A DNA stretch of 64,000 bases from contig NZ_JACSCH020000018.1 of NCBI RefSeq assembly GCF_014451325.2, positions 124,001-188,000 of the forward strand. The letters run 5' to 3'. Source of the DNA: Streptomyces sp. CB02980. GTDB lineage: Bacteria; Actinomycetota; Actinomycetes; Streptomycetales; Streptomycetaceae. Positions within the stretch are counted from its first letter, which is position 1. Each line of letters starts with the position of its first letter. The translations under genes and the position numbers were made by a program. Positions 1 to 9,666 of the stretch are shown one piece after another. The notes beneath the pieces are model-generated. The model had not been told where the DNA came from. It saw only the letters and a list, made by a program, of their open reading frames with translations, and did not search any database.

Positions 1-2
1 CG

Positions 3-2483
3 GCCGGGCGGGCGCGCGAGGAGTTCGCGGACGGGGTGTGGCTCGTCGAGTTCGCCGGCGCACGCGGGGAGCTCGCCGAGGTCGTCGCCGCCGCGCTCGA
101 ACTCCGCGACGACGGGGTGTGGGGGCTGCGGCCCGAGGGGGAGAGGGCGCTCACCACGGCCGAACGGCTGGCCGAGGTCCTGCGCGGCAGGCGCACGCTG
201 CTCGTCCTCGACAACTGCGAACACGTCGTCGACGAGGCGGCCTCGCTCGCCGAGCTGCTGCTGCGCACCGCGCCCGGTCTGGTCGTCCTGACGACCAGCC
301 AGGAGCCGCTCGCCCTCGCGGGCGAGACGCTGTGGGCGGTGGAGCCGCTCGACGGGGACGGCGCGGTGGAACTGTTCACGGCGCGGGCGGCGGCCTCGGC
401 ACCCGGGTTCGGGTCCGGCGCGGCCCTCGACCCCGCCACCCAGGAGGCGGTACGGGCCATCTGCCGTCGCCTCGACGGCATCCCCCTCGCCCTGGAACTG
501 GCCGCCACCCGCGTCCGGGCCCTCGGGGTGCACGGGCTCCTGGCGCGGCTCGACGACCGCTTCCGCCTCCTCGACGCGGGGCTGCGCGGCGCGCCGGCCC
601 GGCAGCAGACCCTGCGGGCGGTCATCGACTGGAGCTGGGAGCTGCTCGGCGAGCAGGAGCGAACGGTGCTGCGGCGCCTGGCCGTTCACGCGGAGGGCTG
701 CACGCTGGGGGCGGCGGAGGAGGTGTGCGCGGACGGGGCGACGTCGGGAGACGCGGCATCCGGAGACGTGGCATCGGGAGACGCGGCATCCGGAGGCGCG
801 GAATCGGGAGACGCGGCATCCGGAGGCACGGAATCGGGAGGTGCGGAATCGGGAGGTTCCGAAGAGGTGTCCGCCGGGGACGTCCTCGGACTGCTCGCCC
901 GCCTCGTCGACCGCTCGCTCGTCGTGGCGGTCGACGGTCCGGACGGACCGCGCTACCGGCTCCTGGAGTCCGTCGCCGCGTACTGCCTCGAACGGCTTGA
1001 GGGCGCGGGCGAGACGGAGGCCGTACGGGACCGGCACCTGACCCACTACCTGCTGCTGGCCGAGGACGCCGAGCCCGCCCTGCGCGGCCCCGGCCAGCGC
1101 CGCCGGCTCGCCCACCTCGACGCCGAGACGTCGAACCTGCGGGCCGCCCTGGACCGGGCGCTCGCCGCGCCCGGCACCGGGCGGAACGCCGAGGCGGCGC
1201 TCCGGCTCGTCGACGCGCTCGCCTGGTACTGGGTCATGCGGGGCCGCCTCGGCGAGGCGCTCCGCTCGGCGACGGCGGCGCTGCGGGCGGTGCTCCCGGA
1301 CCAGGAGGGCGCGGCGCGGCCCGAACAGGCCTCGCTCCGCGCCCGCGTGGAGGTCTGGCGCACGGGTCTGGCGATCATGGGCGGCGACGGCACGGACCGG
1401 CGGCAGCGGATCGCGAAGGCCCTCACGGCCCACGACGAGGCCGAGCCGCTCCGCCCCTCGGACCACGCGTGGGCGCGCTGGTTCCTCGCGCACGCGCTCT
1501 GCGGGACGGGCAGCCAGAGCGAGGGCGGCCGACTGACGGGGGAGGCGCTCGACGGGGCCCGGGCCCACGGGGACCGCTGGGTCGAGGCGGCGGCGCTCGC
1601 GGATCGCTCGGTGCAGCGGCTGCTCGGCGGCGACGTGGCGGGCGCGGAGGAGGACGCGGCCGGGTCGGACGCGCTGTTCGCGGAGGTCGGCGACGCGTGC
1701 TGCCGGCTGTGGTCGGTGTACCCGCTGGCGACGGTCGCCGAGATCCACGGGGAGTACGAGCGCGCGGACCGGCTCAAGCGGGCGGGCCTGGCGGCGGCGG
1801 AGGGCCTCGGCCTGACGACCGAGGTGCCGGACCTGCTGGCCGGGATCGGGCGTACGGCCCTGCTGAGAGGCGATCTGGCCGAGGCGCGGGCGTACCACGC
1901 GGCGGCGCGGGAGCGGGCGGTCGAGGTCGGGTTCCGGGCGGGCGAGATCAACGCGGTGCTCGGCCTCGGCCTGGGTGCCCGACGCGAGGGCCTGGTCGAC
2001 GAGGCCGAGGCGCACATGAGGGAGGTCCTCGACTGGCACCGGGCGGTCGGCCTCGACTCGGCCAACGCGCTGATCCTGGCCGAGCTGGGCTTCTCGGCAC
2101 TGGCGCGCGGCGACGCGGCGGGCGCGCTGAGACTCCAGGAGGAGGGCTACGGCACCGCCCTGACCTCCGGTGACCCGCGCGCGGTCGCGCTCGCCCTGGA
2201 GGGCCTGGCCTCGGCCCACGCGGGCGCGGGCCGGGCGAAGGGGGCCGCCCTCCTGCTCGGCACGGCATCGGCCCTCCGGGCCTCGACGGGCGCGCCCCTG
2301 CCCCCGGCGGAACGATCGGACGTCGACGCCACGGAGACGACGGCCCGCGCGACCCTGGGCCCGCAGTCCTACACGAGGACCTTCACCCACGGCACGACCC
2401 TGCCCCACGAACAGGCGGTGACGGAGGCGGGGCTGCCCGCGCAGGCCCCGGATCCGACGCTTGAACGCTTGACCAAAACGTAA
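3..2483 (+). CDS. AfsR-like NTPase/TPR regulator, 5' end missing
   Basis: The reading frame is open from base 3, so the true start and the N-terminal DNA-binding part lie outside the window. What remains is the second half of an AfsR/SARP-type or LuxR-type STAND regulator. A Walker B-like LLVLDNCEHV lies at about bases 195–227 and a GIPLALE (GLPL-type) motif at about 474–500, both typical of NB-ARC-like ATPase modules. A long alanine-rich helical region, probably TPR repeats, runs from about base 1060 to the end. A run of Ser/Gly/Ala repeats (bases 735–866) interrupts the domain after the ATPase. The usual role is transcriptional control of secondary metabolism or development with ATP-dependent switching. 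The target is unknown. The stop is TAA, 35 bases before the next gene. Confidence 0.85.
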   Translation, partial: AGRAREEFADGVWLVEFAGARGELAEVVAAALELRDDGVWGLRPEGERALTTAERLAEVLRGRRTLLVLDNCEHVVDEAASLAELLLRTAPGLVVLTTSQEPLALAGETLWAVEPLDGDGAVELFTARAAASAPGFGSGAALDPATQEAVRAICRRLDGIPLALELAATRVRALGVHGLLARLDDRFRLLDAGLRGAPARQQTLRAVIDWSWELLGEQERTVLRRLAVHAEGCTLGAAEEVCADGATSGDAASGDVASGDAASGGAESGDAASGGTESGGAESGGSEEVSAGDVLGLLARLVDRSLVVAVDGPDGPRYRLLESVAAYCLERLEGAGETEAVRDRHLTHYLLLAEDAEPALRGPGQRRRLAHLDAETSNLRAALDRALAAPGTGRNAEAALRLVDALAWYWVMRGRLGEALRSATAALRAVLPDQEGAARPEQASLRARVEVWRTGLAIMGGDGTDRRQRIAKALTAHDEAEPLRPSDHAWARWFLAHALCGTGSQSEGGRLTGEALDGARAHGDRWVEAAALADRSVQRLLGGDVAGAEEDAAGSDALFAEVGDACCRLWSVYPLATVAEIHGEYERADRLKRAGLAAAEGLGLTTEVPDLLAGIGRTALLRGDLAEARAYHAAARERAVEVGFRAGEINAVLGLGLGARREGLVDEAEAHMREVLDWHRAVGLDSANALILAELGFSALARGDAAGALRLQEEGYGTALTSGDPRAVALALEGLASAHAGAGRAKGAALLLGTASALRASTGAPLPPAERSDVDATETTARATLGPQSYTRTFTHGTTLPHEQAVTEAGLPAQAPDPTLERLTKT
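735..866 (+). repeat. In-frame short repeats inside the AfsR-like gene
   Basis: Degenerate 15-base units of the form gcatcgggagacgcg repeat about nine times and encode a Ser-Gly-(Asp/Gly)-Ala-(Ala/Glu) low-complexity stretch. The unit length is a multiple of three, so changes in copy number would keep the frame. It lies in a predicted linker between the ATPase and the next helical domain. Confidence 0.8.
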
Positions 2484-2506
2484 GGATCAACTGCCCCTCC
2501 CACCCC

Positions 2507-2519
2507 TATACTCGCCCCA
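2507..2519 (+). promoter_or_regulatory. -10 element TATACT and probable leaderless start
   Basis: TATACT at 2507–2512 is a near-consensus -10 box that ends seven bases before the ATG at 2519. No ribosome binding site is visible between them, so the transcript probably starts at the ATG. The -35 region is weak. Confidence 0.5.
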
Positions 2520-2965
2520 TGTCCGAGTTCACTGTCCGGCGTGCCGTCGCCGACGATTCCAAGCGGCTCACCCGGCTGGTCAGGAGCTCCCGGGCCTATC
2601 GGGGGGACTACGCCACGATGGTCGAGGGGTACCAGGTCGGGGGTGCGTACATCGAGCACCATCCCGTGTTCGTCGCCGTCGACGCGAGCGACCGGGTGCT
2701 CGGGTTCTACGCGCTGCTCGTCGACGACGCCGAGCTCGACCTCGCCTTCGTCGCCGACAGCGCGCAGGGGCTCGGCATCGGGCGGCTGCTCATGGAGCAC
2801 ATGGCCGGGCAGGCCAGGGCCGCCGGGCTCACGTCCGTGCGGGTCGTCGCGCATCCGCCCGCCGAGGAGTTCTATCTGCGCACCGGCGCCGTCCGGACCG
2901 GGACCGTCCCGCCCACCGGTCACGTCCACTGGGAGCGTCCCGAGCTCCGTTACGACATCGCGTGA
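2519..2965 (+). CDS. GNAT family N-acetyltransferase
   Basis: This 148-residue protein has the length and fold signature of a GNAT acetyltransferase. The acetyl-CoA pyrophosphate-binding motif reads AQGLGIGRLL at about residues 83–92, between strand 4 (LDLAFVADS) and the following helix. The substrate cannot be told from the sequence. The ATG at 2519 follows a good -10 box at leaderless spacing. The stop codon overlaps the GTG start of the downstream MFS transporter by four bases, so the two are translationally coupled. This suggests, but does not prove, a shared role such as modification and export of a small molecule. Confidence 0.9.
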   Translation: MSEFTVRRAVADDSKRLTRLVRSSRAYRGDYATMVEGYQVGGAYIEHHPVFVAVDASDRVLGFYALLVDDAELDLAFVADSAQGLGIGRLLMEHMAGQARAAGLTSVRVVAHPPAEEFYLRTGAVRTGTVPPTGHVHWERPELRYDIA

Positions 2966-4299
2966 CCGCCACCCGGCCGCGGTCGCAGCCCTCCGATTCC
3001 CAGCCCTCCCAGCCCTCCCAGCCCTCCCAGCCCTCCCAGTCCTCCGAGTCCCAGGCCCCCGCCCCCGAGCGCCGTCGGCTCTTCGCCGATCTCACCCCGC
3101 TGCGGACCTCCGTCCACTACCGCCGCCTCTGGTTCGGCAGCACCGTCTCCTGGGTCGGGCAGGGGATGACATCGCTCGCCGTCTCCCTCCAGGTGTACGA
3201 CATCACCCGGTCGCCCTTCTCCGTCGGGCTCGTCGGGCTGTTCTCGCTCGTCCCGCTCGTCGTCTTCGGGCTCTACGGCGGCGCCATCGCCGACACCGTC
3301 GACCGCCGCAAGCTCGGGCTCTACAGCGCCTGCGGTTCCGCCGCGCTCTCGGTCGCGCTCGCCACCGCCGCGTTCGCCGGGTTCCACCGGGTCTGGTTCC
3401 TCTACGGGATCGTCGCCCTGCAGGCCGTCTGTGCCGCGCTCAACTCGCCCGCCCGTTCCTCGATGATCCCCCGGCTCCTGCCGCCCGAGCAGCTGCGCGC
3501 CGCCAACGCGCTGAACTCGATGGTCACGACCTTCGGCATGCTCGTCGGGCCGAGCCTCGGCGGGCTGATCGTCGGGTTCGCCGGGTACCAGACCGCGTAC
3601 CTCGTCGACGCCGTCGCCTTCGCCGCGAGCCTGTACGCGATGTGGCGGCTGCCGTCGATGCTCCCGGACCGGAAGGGGGGCGGTAAGCGGGCCTCCGTAC
3701 TCGACGGGCTGCGGTTCCTCGCGACCCGTCCCAACCTCCGTATGACGTTCTTCTCGGACTTCTGCGCGATGATCCTCGCCCACCCCCGCGCCCTGTTCCC
3801 CGCCGTCGCCGTGCTCTGGTTCGGCGGCGACGCGAAGACCGCCGGACTCCTCGTCGCCGCGCCCGCGTTCGGGGCGCTGCTCGGCGGGGTGTTCTCCGGC
3901 TGGCAGGGACGCATCCGGCACCACGGGCAGGCGATCCTGATCGCCGTCGCCTGCTGGGGGACCGCCATCGCCGTCTTCGGGCTCACCCGGAACCTCTGGC
4001 CGGCGCTGCTCCTGCTCGCCCTCGCCGGCTACTCCGACACCGTCTCGATGATCTTCCGCAACACGATGATGCAGGTCGCGGCGCCGGACGAGATGCGCGG
4101 CCGGCTCCAGGGCGTGTTCATCGTGGTGGTCGCCGGCGGGCCCCGGCTCGGGGACTTCCTCGCGGGCTCCGTGGCCGATCTGACCTCGCCCGCGGTCGCC
4201 GTCACGGGCGGCGGAATCGCCTGTGTCGTCGCGGTCGGTGTCCTCGCCCTGTACGGGCGCGGTTTCCGCCGGTACGACGCGCTCGACCCGACTCCGTGA
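2962..4299 (+). CDS. MFS transporter (EntS/MFS_3-like)
   Basis: This 445-residue integral membrane protein has about twelve predicted helices and belongs to the major facilitator superfamily. It resembles the EntS/MFS_3 exporters, with a first helix preceded by YRRLWFGSTVSWVGQG and a motif A-like GGAIADTVDRRKLG between helices 2 and 3. The GTG start overlaps the GNAT stop (GTGA). The N-terminus carries about 30 residues of Ser-Gln-Pro repeats produced by a 9-base tandem repeat, which is unusual for this family and probably lies in the cytoplasm. The likely function is proton-driven export of an unidentified small molecule. Confidence 0.9.
   Translation: MTATRPRSQPSDSQPSQPSQPSQPSQSSESQAPAPERRRLFADLTPLRTSVHYRRLWFGSTVSWVGQGMTSLAVSLQVYDITRSPFSVGLVGLFSLVPLVVFGLYGGAIADTVDRRKLGLYSACGSAALSVALATAAFAGFHRVWFLYGIVALQAVCAALNSPARSSMIPRLLPPEQLRAANALNSMVTTFGMLVGPSLGGLIVGFAGYQTAYLVDAVAFAASLYAMWRLPSMLPDRKGGGKRASVLDGLRFLATRPNLRMTFFSDFCAMILAHPRALFPAVAVLWFGGDAKTAGLLVAAPAFGALLGGVFSGWQGRIRHHGQAILIAVACWGTAIAVFGLTRNLWPALLLLALAGYSDTVSMIFRNTMMQVAAPDEMRGRLQGVFIVVVAGGPRLGDFLAGSVADLTSPAVAVTGGGIACVVAVGVLALYGRGFRRYDALDPTP
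2986..3045 (+). repeat. 9-base tandem repeat encoding Ser-Gln-Pro
   Basis: The unit cagccctcc occurs four times in exact tandem from 3001, with variants on either side. It encodes the SQP tail at the N-terminus of the MFS transporter. The period is a multiple of three, so copy-number change would be tolerated. Confidence 0.85.
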
Positions 4300-4328
4300 G
4301 CAATTCTCCCCGAACGGCACGTCCTGTT

Positions 4329-4362
4329 CTGGCGGTTGGCCGCCACGGCACATAACCGCCAG
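4329..4362 (+). terminator. Hairpin after the MFS transporter
   Basis: CTGGCGGTT at 4329–4337 pairs exactly with AACCGCCAG at 4354–4362 around a 16-base loop. It starts 30 bases past the MFS stop and lies before the protease promoter region. No T-run follows, as is usual in streptomycetes. Confidence 0.45.
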
Positions 4363-4454
4363 GACCGAACGGAGTCAACTCCCGTCCACCTGGCCAAGAC
4401 TCCTCGCGGCACCCGGAAACACCCCCTACCCCGGGTCCACGAGGAGTTCGAACG

Positions 4455-7400
4455 ATGACGTCGAGGACCACGCCCTTCGACAGAGGGAGGGCCGCGCTGA
4501 TCGCCGCGGGCATCTCCCTCGTGATGCTCTCGGCCGGGCAGACCGCCGCCGCCGGGACCACCGCCTCAGCCGTACCGGACACCTTCAAGGGCGCGGCGGC
4601 GAGCACCACCGTCACCCTCGTCACCGGCGACCGCGTCACCCTCACCGACCTCGGCGGCGGGCAGCAGACCGTCACCGTCGACCGGGCCAAGGGCGCCACC
4701 GGCGCGATACGCAGCCAGATCGCCAATGGCCGGGTCACCGTCGTCCCCGACGAGGCCCGCCCCTACCTGGCCTCCGGCGCGCTCGACCCGCGCCTCTTCG
4801 ACGTCACCGGCCTCGTCGAGCAGGGCATCACCGGCGACCTGCCGCTGATCGTCACCTACGGCGGCAAGGGCGCCCGTACCGCCGCGGCGACCCCGCGCGG
4901 TGCCGAGACCGTCCGCCCGCTGCCCAGCATCGGGGGCGCCGCCGTCACCGCCACCGACCCCGCCGCCTTCTGGCAGGGCTTCACCGCCGCCCCGGCCGCG
5001 CGGACCGCCGCCCCCGCCAAGGTCTGGCTCGACGGCCGGGTCAAGGCCGCCATGGCCGAGTCCAACGCGCAGATCGGCACCCCGAAGGCCTGGGAGGCCG
5101 GGCTCACCGGCAAGGGCGTGAAGGTCGCCGTCCTCGACACCGGCGCCGACCTCGCCCACCCCGACCTCGCGGGCCGGGTCACCGAGTCCAAGTCGTTCAT
5201 CGCCGGCCAGGAGGTCGCCGACCGCAACGGCCACGGCACCCACGTCGCCTCCACCGTCGGCGGCAGCGGCGCCGGCTCCGACGGCAAGGAGAAGGGCGTC
5301 GCCCCCGGCGCCACCCTCGCCGTCGGCAAGGTCCTCAGCGACGAGGGCTCCGGCTCCGAGTCGGAGATCATCGCCGGCATGGAGTGGGCCGCCAAGGACA
5401 TCGACGCGAAGATCGTCTCGATGAGCCTCGGCTCCCGCGAAGCCAGCGACGGCACCGACCCGATGGCCCAGGCCGTCAACACCCTCACCGCCGAGACCGG
5501 CGCCCTTTTTGTCATCGCCGCCGGCAACTCCGGCGCCCCCGGCTCCATCGGCTCGCCCGGCGCCGCCGACTCCGCCCTCACCATCGGCGCCGTCGACTCC
5601 GCCGACGAGGCCGCCTACTTCACGAGCCAGGGCCCCCGCTACGGCGACCAGGCCCTCAAGCCCGACCTGTCGGCGCCCGGCGTGGGCATCCTCGCCGCCC
5701 GCTCCCAGCTCGTCTCCGGCAGCGGCCTCTACACCTCCATGAGCGGTACGTCGATGGCGACCCCGCACGTCGCCGGTGTCGCCGCCCTGCTCGCCGAGCG
5801 GCACCCCGACTGGACCGGCGCCCAGCTCAAGAGCGCGTTGATGTCCTCGTCGAAGACGCTCGACGCCTCCTCGTACGCACTCGGCTCCGGCCGGGTCGAC
5901 GTGGCCGCCGCGATCGCCGCGAACGTCACCGCGACCGGCTCCGCCGACCTCGGCTTCGTCGCCTGGCCGTACGAGTCGAACAAGCCGGTCACGAAGACCG
6001 TCACCTACACCAACTCCTCCGACGCCCCGGTCGAGCTGAACCTGGCCGTCGAGGGCATGCCGGCCGGTGTCGCCGCCCTCGCCGACACCGCCCTCACCGT
6101 CCCCGCCCACGGGACCGCGAGCACCACCGTCACCGGTGACGGTGCCAAGGCCCCCGTCGGCCAGTCCTCCGGCCGGGTCACCGCCACCGCCGCCGGCACC
6201 GTCGTCGCGCACACCGCGCTCGGCCTGGTGAAGGAGGAGGAGCGCTACACCCTCACCGTCCACGTCAAGGACCGCGACGGCGCCCCCACCCCCGCCTACC
6301 TGGGCGTGCAGCGGCTCACCCAGGGCGTCGACCCCTTCCCGGCCACGGTCGGCGAGTCCGGCACCCTCGAACTGCGCCTCAAGCCCGGCACGTACACCGT
6401 CGACACCTTCCTCGACGTCCGCGGCTCCCACGGCAAGGACTCCCTCGGCCTCGGCTTCCTCACCGCGCCGGAGATCACCCTCGACCGTGACCGCGAGATC
6501 ACCCTCGACGGGCGGCAGCTCCGCGAGATCCGCGCCGAGGTCGAGAAGCGCACCGAGACCCGGCAGCTCCTGATGGAGTTCGACCGCGACGCCAACGGCG
6601 CCTCCTACGGCGGAGCCGTCCAGGTCCCGCCGATGTACGACTCGATCTTCGCGGCGCCCACCGCCAAGCCCGCCACCGGCACCTTCGAGTACCGGACCGT
6701 CTGGCGCCTCGGCAAGCCCATGCTGGAGGCGAGCGTCGACGGCACCCGTCTCTCCGAGGCCACCCCGCAGGGCGGCAGCACCCTCCTGGAGGGCGGCCAC
6801 CGTCTCGGCGTCGTCGACGCGGGCACCGGAACCCCCGCCGAGTACACCGGCAAGAACGTCACCGGCAAGGCCGTCCTCGTCCGGCTGACCGCGGGCGCCG
6901 ACCCGAAGCAGCTCGCCCAGAACGCCCAGGACGCGGGCGCCAAGGCCCTGTTCGTCACCGACGACCAGCCCGGCCGCCTGATGAAGTTCTTCGGCACCGC
7001 CGACTACGAGGACCGCCCGCTCGCCGTCGCCACCGTCAACACCGCCGACGCCCAGCGGCTCGCCACCGCCGCGGCCCGCGGCAAGCGCGTCGACCTGACC
7101 GGCACCCGCTTCACCCCCTTCACGTACGACCTCTCCGAGGGCCACCCCGGTGCCATCGGCAAGGACCTCGTCTTCCGGCCCGACGAGGACGAACTCGCCA
7201 CCATCCGCTCCACCTTCTACGCGCCCACCAAGCGCAAGGAACTGGGCGGCGAGTTCCGCTACTCGATCACCGACACCTTCCCGATCGGCTTCGGCTTCAA
7301 GGAGTGGATCTCCTTCCCGGCCGAGCGCACCGAGTACGTCTCCACCGGCACCGGCCAGCGCTGGCACGAGTCCGTCGACCTCGGCGACTCCCTCGAACAG

Positions 7401-8141
7401 CGCGGCGGCACGCCGTCCTACCGGGGCGGCAGCCGGGTGGACCTCGACTGGTTCGGCCCCGTCTGGCACCCGTGGCTGGGCACCGGCCTCGGGTGGGGCC
7501 AGCAGCGCACCGGCAACGACCTGCGCTTCAACACCCCCGGCTGGGGCGACTCCGGCACCGACCACACCGGCTTCGGCAACGTGTGGAACGACGACTCGAT
7601 GACCCAATACACCGAGGTGTACGTCAACGGCACCCGCGTCGACCGCAAGATGAGCTCCGGCGCCTACGCCTGGGACGCGCCGGCGGAGGAGTCGACCTAC
7701 AAGGTCGTCACCGACACCGCGCTCGACCCGACGCGCTGGCGGCTCGCCGGCAAGGGCCACAGCGAGTGGACCTTCCGCTCCGCCGAGACCCCCGGTGACA
7801 AGGTCACGTACCTGCCGATGCTCAACCTCGGCTTCGACGTGGACACCGACATCAACGGTGACGTCCGCGCCGGACGCAAGCTTCCCGTCGGGATCTTCGC
7901 CGAGTACGTGGAGGGCGCGGCCGGCACCGGCACCATCACCGGCGGCACCCTGGAGGTCTCCTACGACGAGGGCAAGACCTGGACGAAGGTCGCCCTCAAG
8001 AAGTCGCGGCACGGCGCCGCCTGGGACGGCGAGCTGCGCGTCCCGTCCGGCGCGGCCTCCGTCTCGCTGCGGGCCGGGGCGAGCGACGACCGGGGCGGCT
8101 CGGTCACGCAGGAACTGATCCGCGCGGTGGGCGTGAAGTAG
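4455..8141 (+). CDS. Secreted S8 (subtilisin) family serine protease, 1228 aa
   Basis: This is a very large secreted subtilase. A basic N-terminus and hydrophobic helix (about residues 10–33) ending in small residues form the signal peptide, followed by a prodomain of roughly 160 residues. The catalytic triad is Asp228 (VLDTGAD), His260 (NGHGTHVAS) and Ser433 (SGTSMATPHVAG), with the oxyanion Asn358 (AAGNSG). Beyond the peptidase domain are beta-sandwich regions, a PA-like segment at about residues 790–860 and a long C-terminal extension. The size and layout match the large Streptomyces S8 proteases, which probably degrade extracellular protein during growth and development. The ATG at 4455 has GAGGAG upstream. 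It is followed by a strong convergent hairpin. Confidence 0.95.
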   Translation: MTSRTTPFDRGRAALIAAGISLVMLSAGQTAAAGTTASAVPDTFKGAAASTTVTLVTGDRVTLTDLGGGQQTVTVDRAKGATGAIRSQIANGRVTVVPDEARPYLASGALDPRLFDVTGLVEQGITGDLPLIVTYGGKGARTAAATPRGAETVRPLPSIGGAAVTATDPAAFWQGFTAAPAARTAAPAKVWLDGRVKAAMAESNAQIGTPKAWEAGLTGKGVKVAVLDTGADLAHPDLAGRVTESKSFIAGQEVADRNGHGTHVASTVGGSGAGSDGKEKGVAPGATLAVGKVLSDEGSGSESEIIAGMEWAAKDIDAKIVSMSLGSREASDGTDPMAQAVNTLTAETGALFVIAAGNSGAPGSIGSPGAADSALTIGAVDSADEAAYFTSQGPRYGDQALKPDLSAPGVGILAARSQLVSGSGLYTSMSGTSMATPHVAGVAALLAERHPDWTGAQLKSALMSSSKTLDASSYALGSGRVDVAAAIAANVTATGSADLGFVAWPYESNKPVTKTVTYTNSSDAPVELNLAVEGMPAGVAALADTALTVPAHGTASTTVTGDGAKAPVGQSSGRVTATAAGTVVAHTALGLVKEEERYTLTVHVKDRDGAPTPAYLGVQRLTQGVDPFPATVGESGTLELRLKPGTYTVDTFLDVRGSHGKDSLGLGFLTAPEITLDRDREITLDGRQLREIRAEVEKRTETRQLLMEFDRDANGASYGGAVQVPPMYDSIFAAPTAKPATGTFEYRTVWRLGKPMLEASVDGTRLSEATPQGGSTLLEGGHRLGVVDAGTGTPAEYTGKNVTGKAVLVRLTAGADPKQLAQNAQDAGAKALFVTDDQPGRLMKFFGTADYEDRPLAVATVNTADAQRLATAAARGKRVDLTGTRFTPFTYDLSEGHPGAIGKDLVFRPDEDELATIRSTFYAPTKRKELGGEFRYSITDTFPIGFGFKEWISFPAERTEYVSTGTGQRWHESVDLGDSLEQRGGTPSYRGGSRVDLDWFGPVWHPWLGTGLGWGQQRTGNDLRFNTPGWGDSGTDHTGFGNVWNDDSMTQYTEVYVNGTRVDRKMSSGAYAWDAPAEESTYKVVTDTALDPTRWRLAGKGHSEWTFRSAETPGDKVTYLPMLNLGFDVDTDINGDVRAGRKLPVGIFAEYVEGAAGTGTITGGTLEVSYDEGKTWTKVALKKSRHGAAWDGELRVPSGAASVSLRAGASDDRGGSVTQELIRAVGVK

Positions 8142-8170
8142 CCACGTAGCCACCTGTCAGCCGCGGATGT

Positions 8171-8207
8171 CCGGGCCCCCTCCTGCTCACTGCGGGAGGG
8201 GGCCCGG
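8171..8207. terminator. Bidirectional terminator hairpin between protease and matB
   Basis: A 16-base arm (8171–8186) pairs with 8192–8207 with one mismatch around a five-base loop. It lies between the two convergent genes, 30 bases after the protease stop and 11 bases after the matB stop, and probably serves both. Confidence 0.75.
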
Positions 8208-8217
8208 CTCCGTCCGC

Positions 8218-9666
8218 TCAACTACCGGCCTTCAAAGCCTTCTTGAGGACCTTGCCCATGTCGTTGCGGGGGAGGGCGTCGAGATGGCGCACCACCCGGG
8301 GCCGCTTGTGCGGGGCGAGCAGACTCGCGACGTGGTCGGCCAGCTCCTCCGCCGTCGGGGGCTTCTCCTTGTCCTCCGGCACCACCCAGGCCACGATCCG
8401 CTCGCCCAGGTCCGGGTCGGGCTCGCCGGTGACGGCCGCCTCGCGCACCCCGGGGTGGTCGAGGAGCGCGTTCTCGATCTCGCCCGCCCCGATCTTGTAG
8501 CCGCCGCTCTTGATCAGGTCGGTCGCCTTGCGGCCGACGATCCGCACCGCGCCGTCCGCCTCAAGGACCGCCATGTCGCCGGTGCGGAACCAGTCGCCGT
8601 CGAAGGCCGCGGCCGTCGCGTCGGGCCGGTTGAGGTAGCCGGAGAACAGGTTCGGGCCGCGCACCTGCACCTCGCCGACCGTCTCCCCGTCGAGCTCCTT
8701 CAGTACGGAGCCGTCCTCGTCGACGAGCCGCAGGTCCACGCCCGCGAGCGGGGGGCCGACGGTCCCGGGGCGCGGTTCGCTGCCCGGCCGGACGCCGGTG
8801 TTCATGAGCGTCTCCGTCATCCCGTACCGCTCCACGACCGTCCGGCCCGTCGCCGCCGCGATCCGCTCGTGGTCGTGGACCGGGAGCGCCGCGGACCCGG
8901 AGACGAGGAGCCGCGCCCCGGCCAGCGCCCGGACCAGCCCGGTGTCCTCGGCGAGCGCGTCCGCGAGCCGGTGGTACATGGTCGGTACGCCGAACAGCAT
9001 CGTGCCGCCGCCTGCGCCGCCCAGCTCCCGCGTCACGCCCTCCACCGAGAACGCACCCAGGTGCCGGACCTCGCCGCCCCGGCGCAGCGGCCCCAGGATC
9101 CCGAGGATCAGCCCGTGCACATGGAACAGCGGCAGGGCGTGCACGAGGACGTCGTCTGCCGTCCACGACCAGGCCTCGGCGAGCGCGTCGAGCGAGGCGG
9201 CGATCGCCCGCCGGGACAGCAGGACACCCTTCGGCGGGCCGGTGGTGCCCGAGGTGTAGACGATCAGGGCGGGGGACTCGGCGTCGGCCGCCTCCGCGAC
9301 CGGCGGGCCGCTCGCCGTCAGGTCCACGACGATCCGGGGGAGCCCGGCGAGGCCGGCGGGCAGCACGTCCTCGGCGCCGGTGAGCACGGCCGTGGGCTTG
9401 CTGTCGTCGAGGATGTGCGCCAGCTCGCGCTCGCCCGTCCGCGGATTGAGCGGCACGGCGGGCACGCCGGCGAGCAGGGCCCCGACGACCGCGACGGCCG
9501 TGTGCGCGGTCGGCGTGGCCCAGACGGCGACCCGCCCGGCACCCCCGATCCGGGCCGCCAGGGCACCGGCGGCCCGCGCCAGGTCCTCGTAGGTGAGGGT
9601 GTGGGGGCCGCAGCGGAGGGCGGGCCGGTCGGACGGACCGATCAATGCGGGAAAGAGCGCGGGCAC
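8218..9666 (-). CDS. matB: Malonyl-CoA synthetase (acyl-CoA ligase)
   Basis: This 482-residue enzyme belongs to the ANL (acyl/aryl-CoA ligase) superfamily. It has the AMP-binding P-loop (YTSGTTGPPKG), the ERYGMTET motif, the hinge region GRKATDLIKSGGYK and the C-terminal catalytic lysine in NDMGKVLKK (Lys472). From memory it is closely similar over its whole length to S. coelicolor MatB, which makes malonyl- and methylmalonyl-CoA from the free diacids for polyketide and fatty acid synthesis. The frame stays open far upstream through non-coding repeats. I chose GTG at 9666 because GAGGAG lies seven bases upstream and homology begins there (VPALFPAL). Confidence 0.88.
   Translation of the reverse strand: MPALFPALIGPSDRPALRCGPHTLTYEDLARAAGALAARIGGAGRVAVWATPTAHTAVAVVGALLAGVPAVPLNPRTGERELAHILDDSKPTAVLTGAEDVLPAGLAGLPRIVVDLTASGPPVAEAADAESPALIVYTSGTTGPPKGVLLSRRAIAASLDALAEAWSWTADDVLVHALPLFHVHGLILGILGPLRRGGEVRHLGAFSVEGVTRELGGAGGGTMLFGVPTMYHRLADALAEDTGLVRALAGARLLVSGSAALPVHDHERIAAATGRTVVERYGMTETLMNTGVRPGSEPRPGTVGPPLAGVDLRLVDEDGSVLKELDGETVGEVQVRGPNLFSGYLNRPDATAAAFDGDWFRTGDMAVLEADGAVRIVGRKATDLIKSGGYKIGAGEIENALLDHPGVREAAVTGEPDPDLGERIVAWVVPEDKEKPPTAEELADHVASLLAPHKRPRVVRHLDALPRNDMGKVLKKALKAGS

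Noticed and set aside
4566..8153. Long minus-strand open frame opposite the S8 protease
   Set aside because: Composition is that of a shadow frame (Gly/Ala/Asp/Val-rich, no motif), and the plus-strand frame has an intact catalytic triad.
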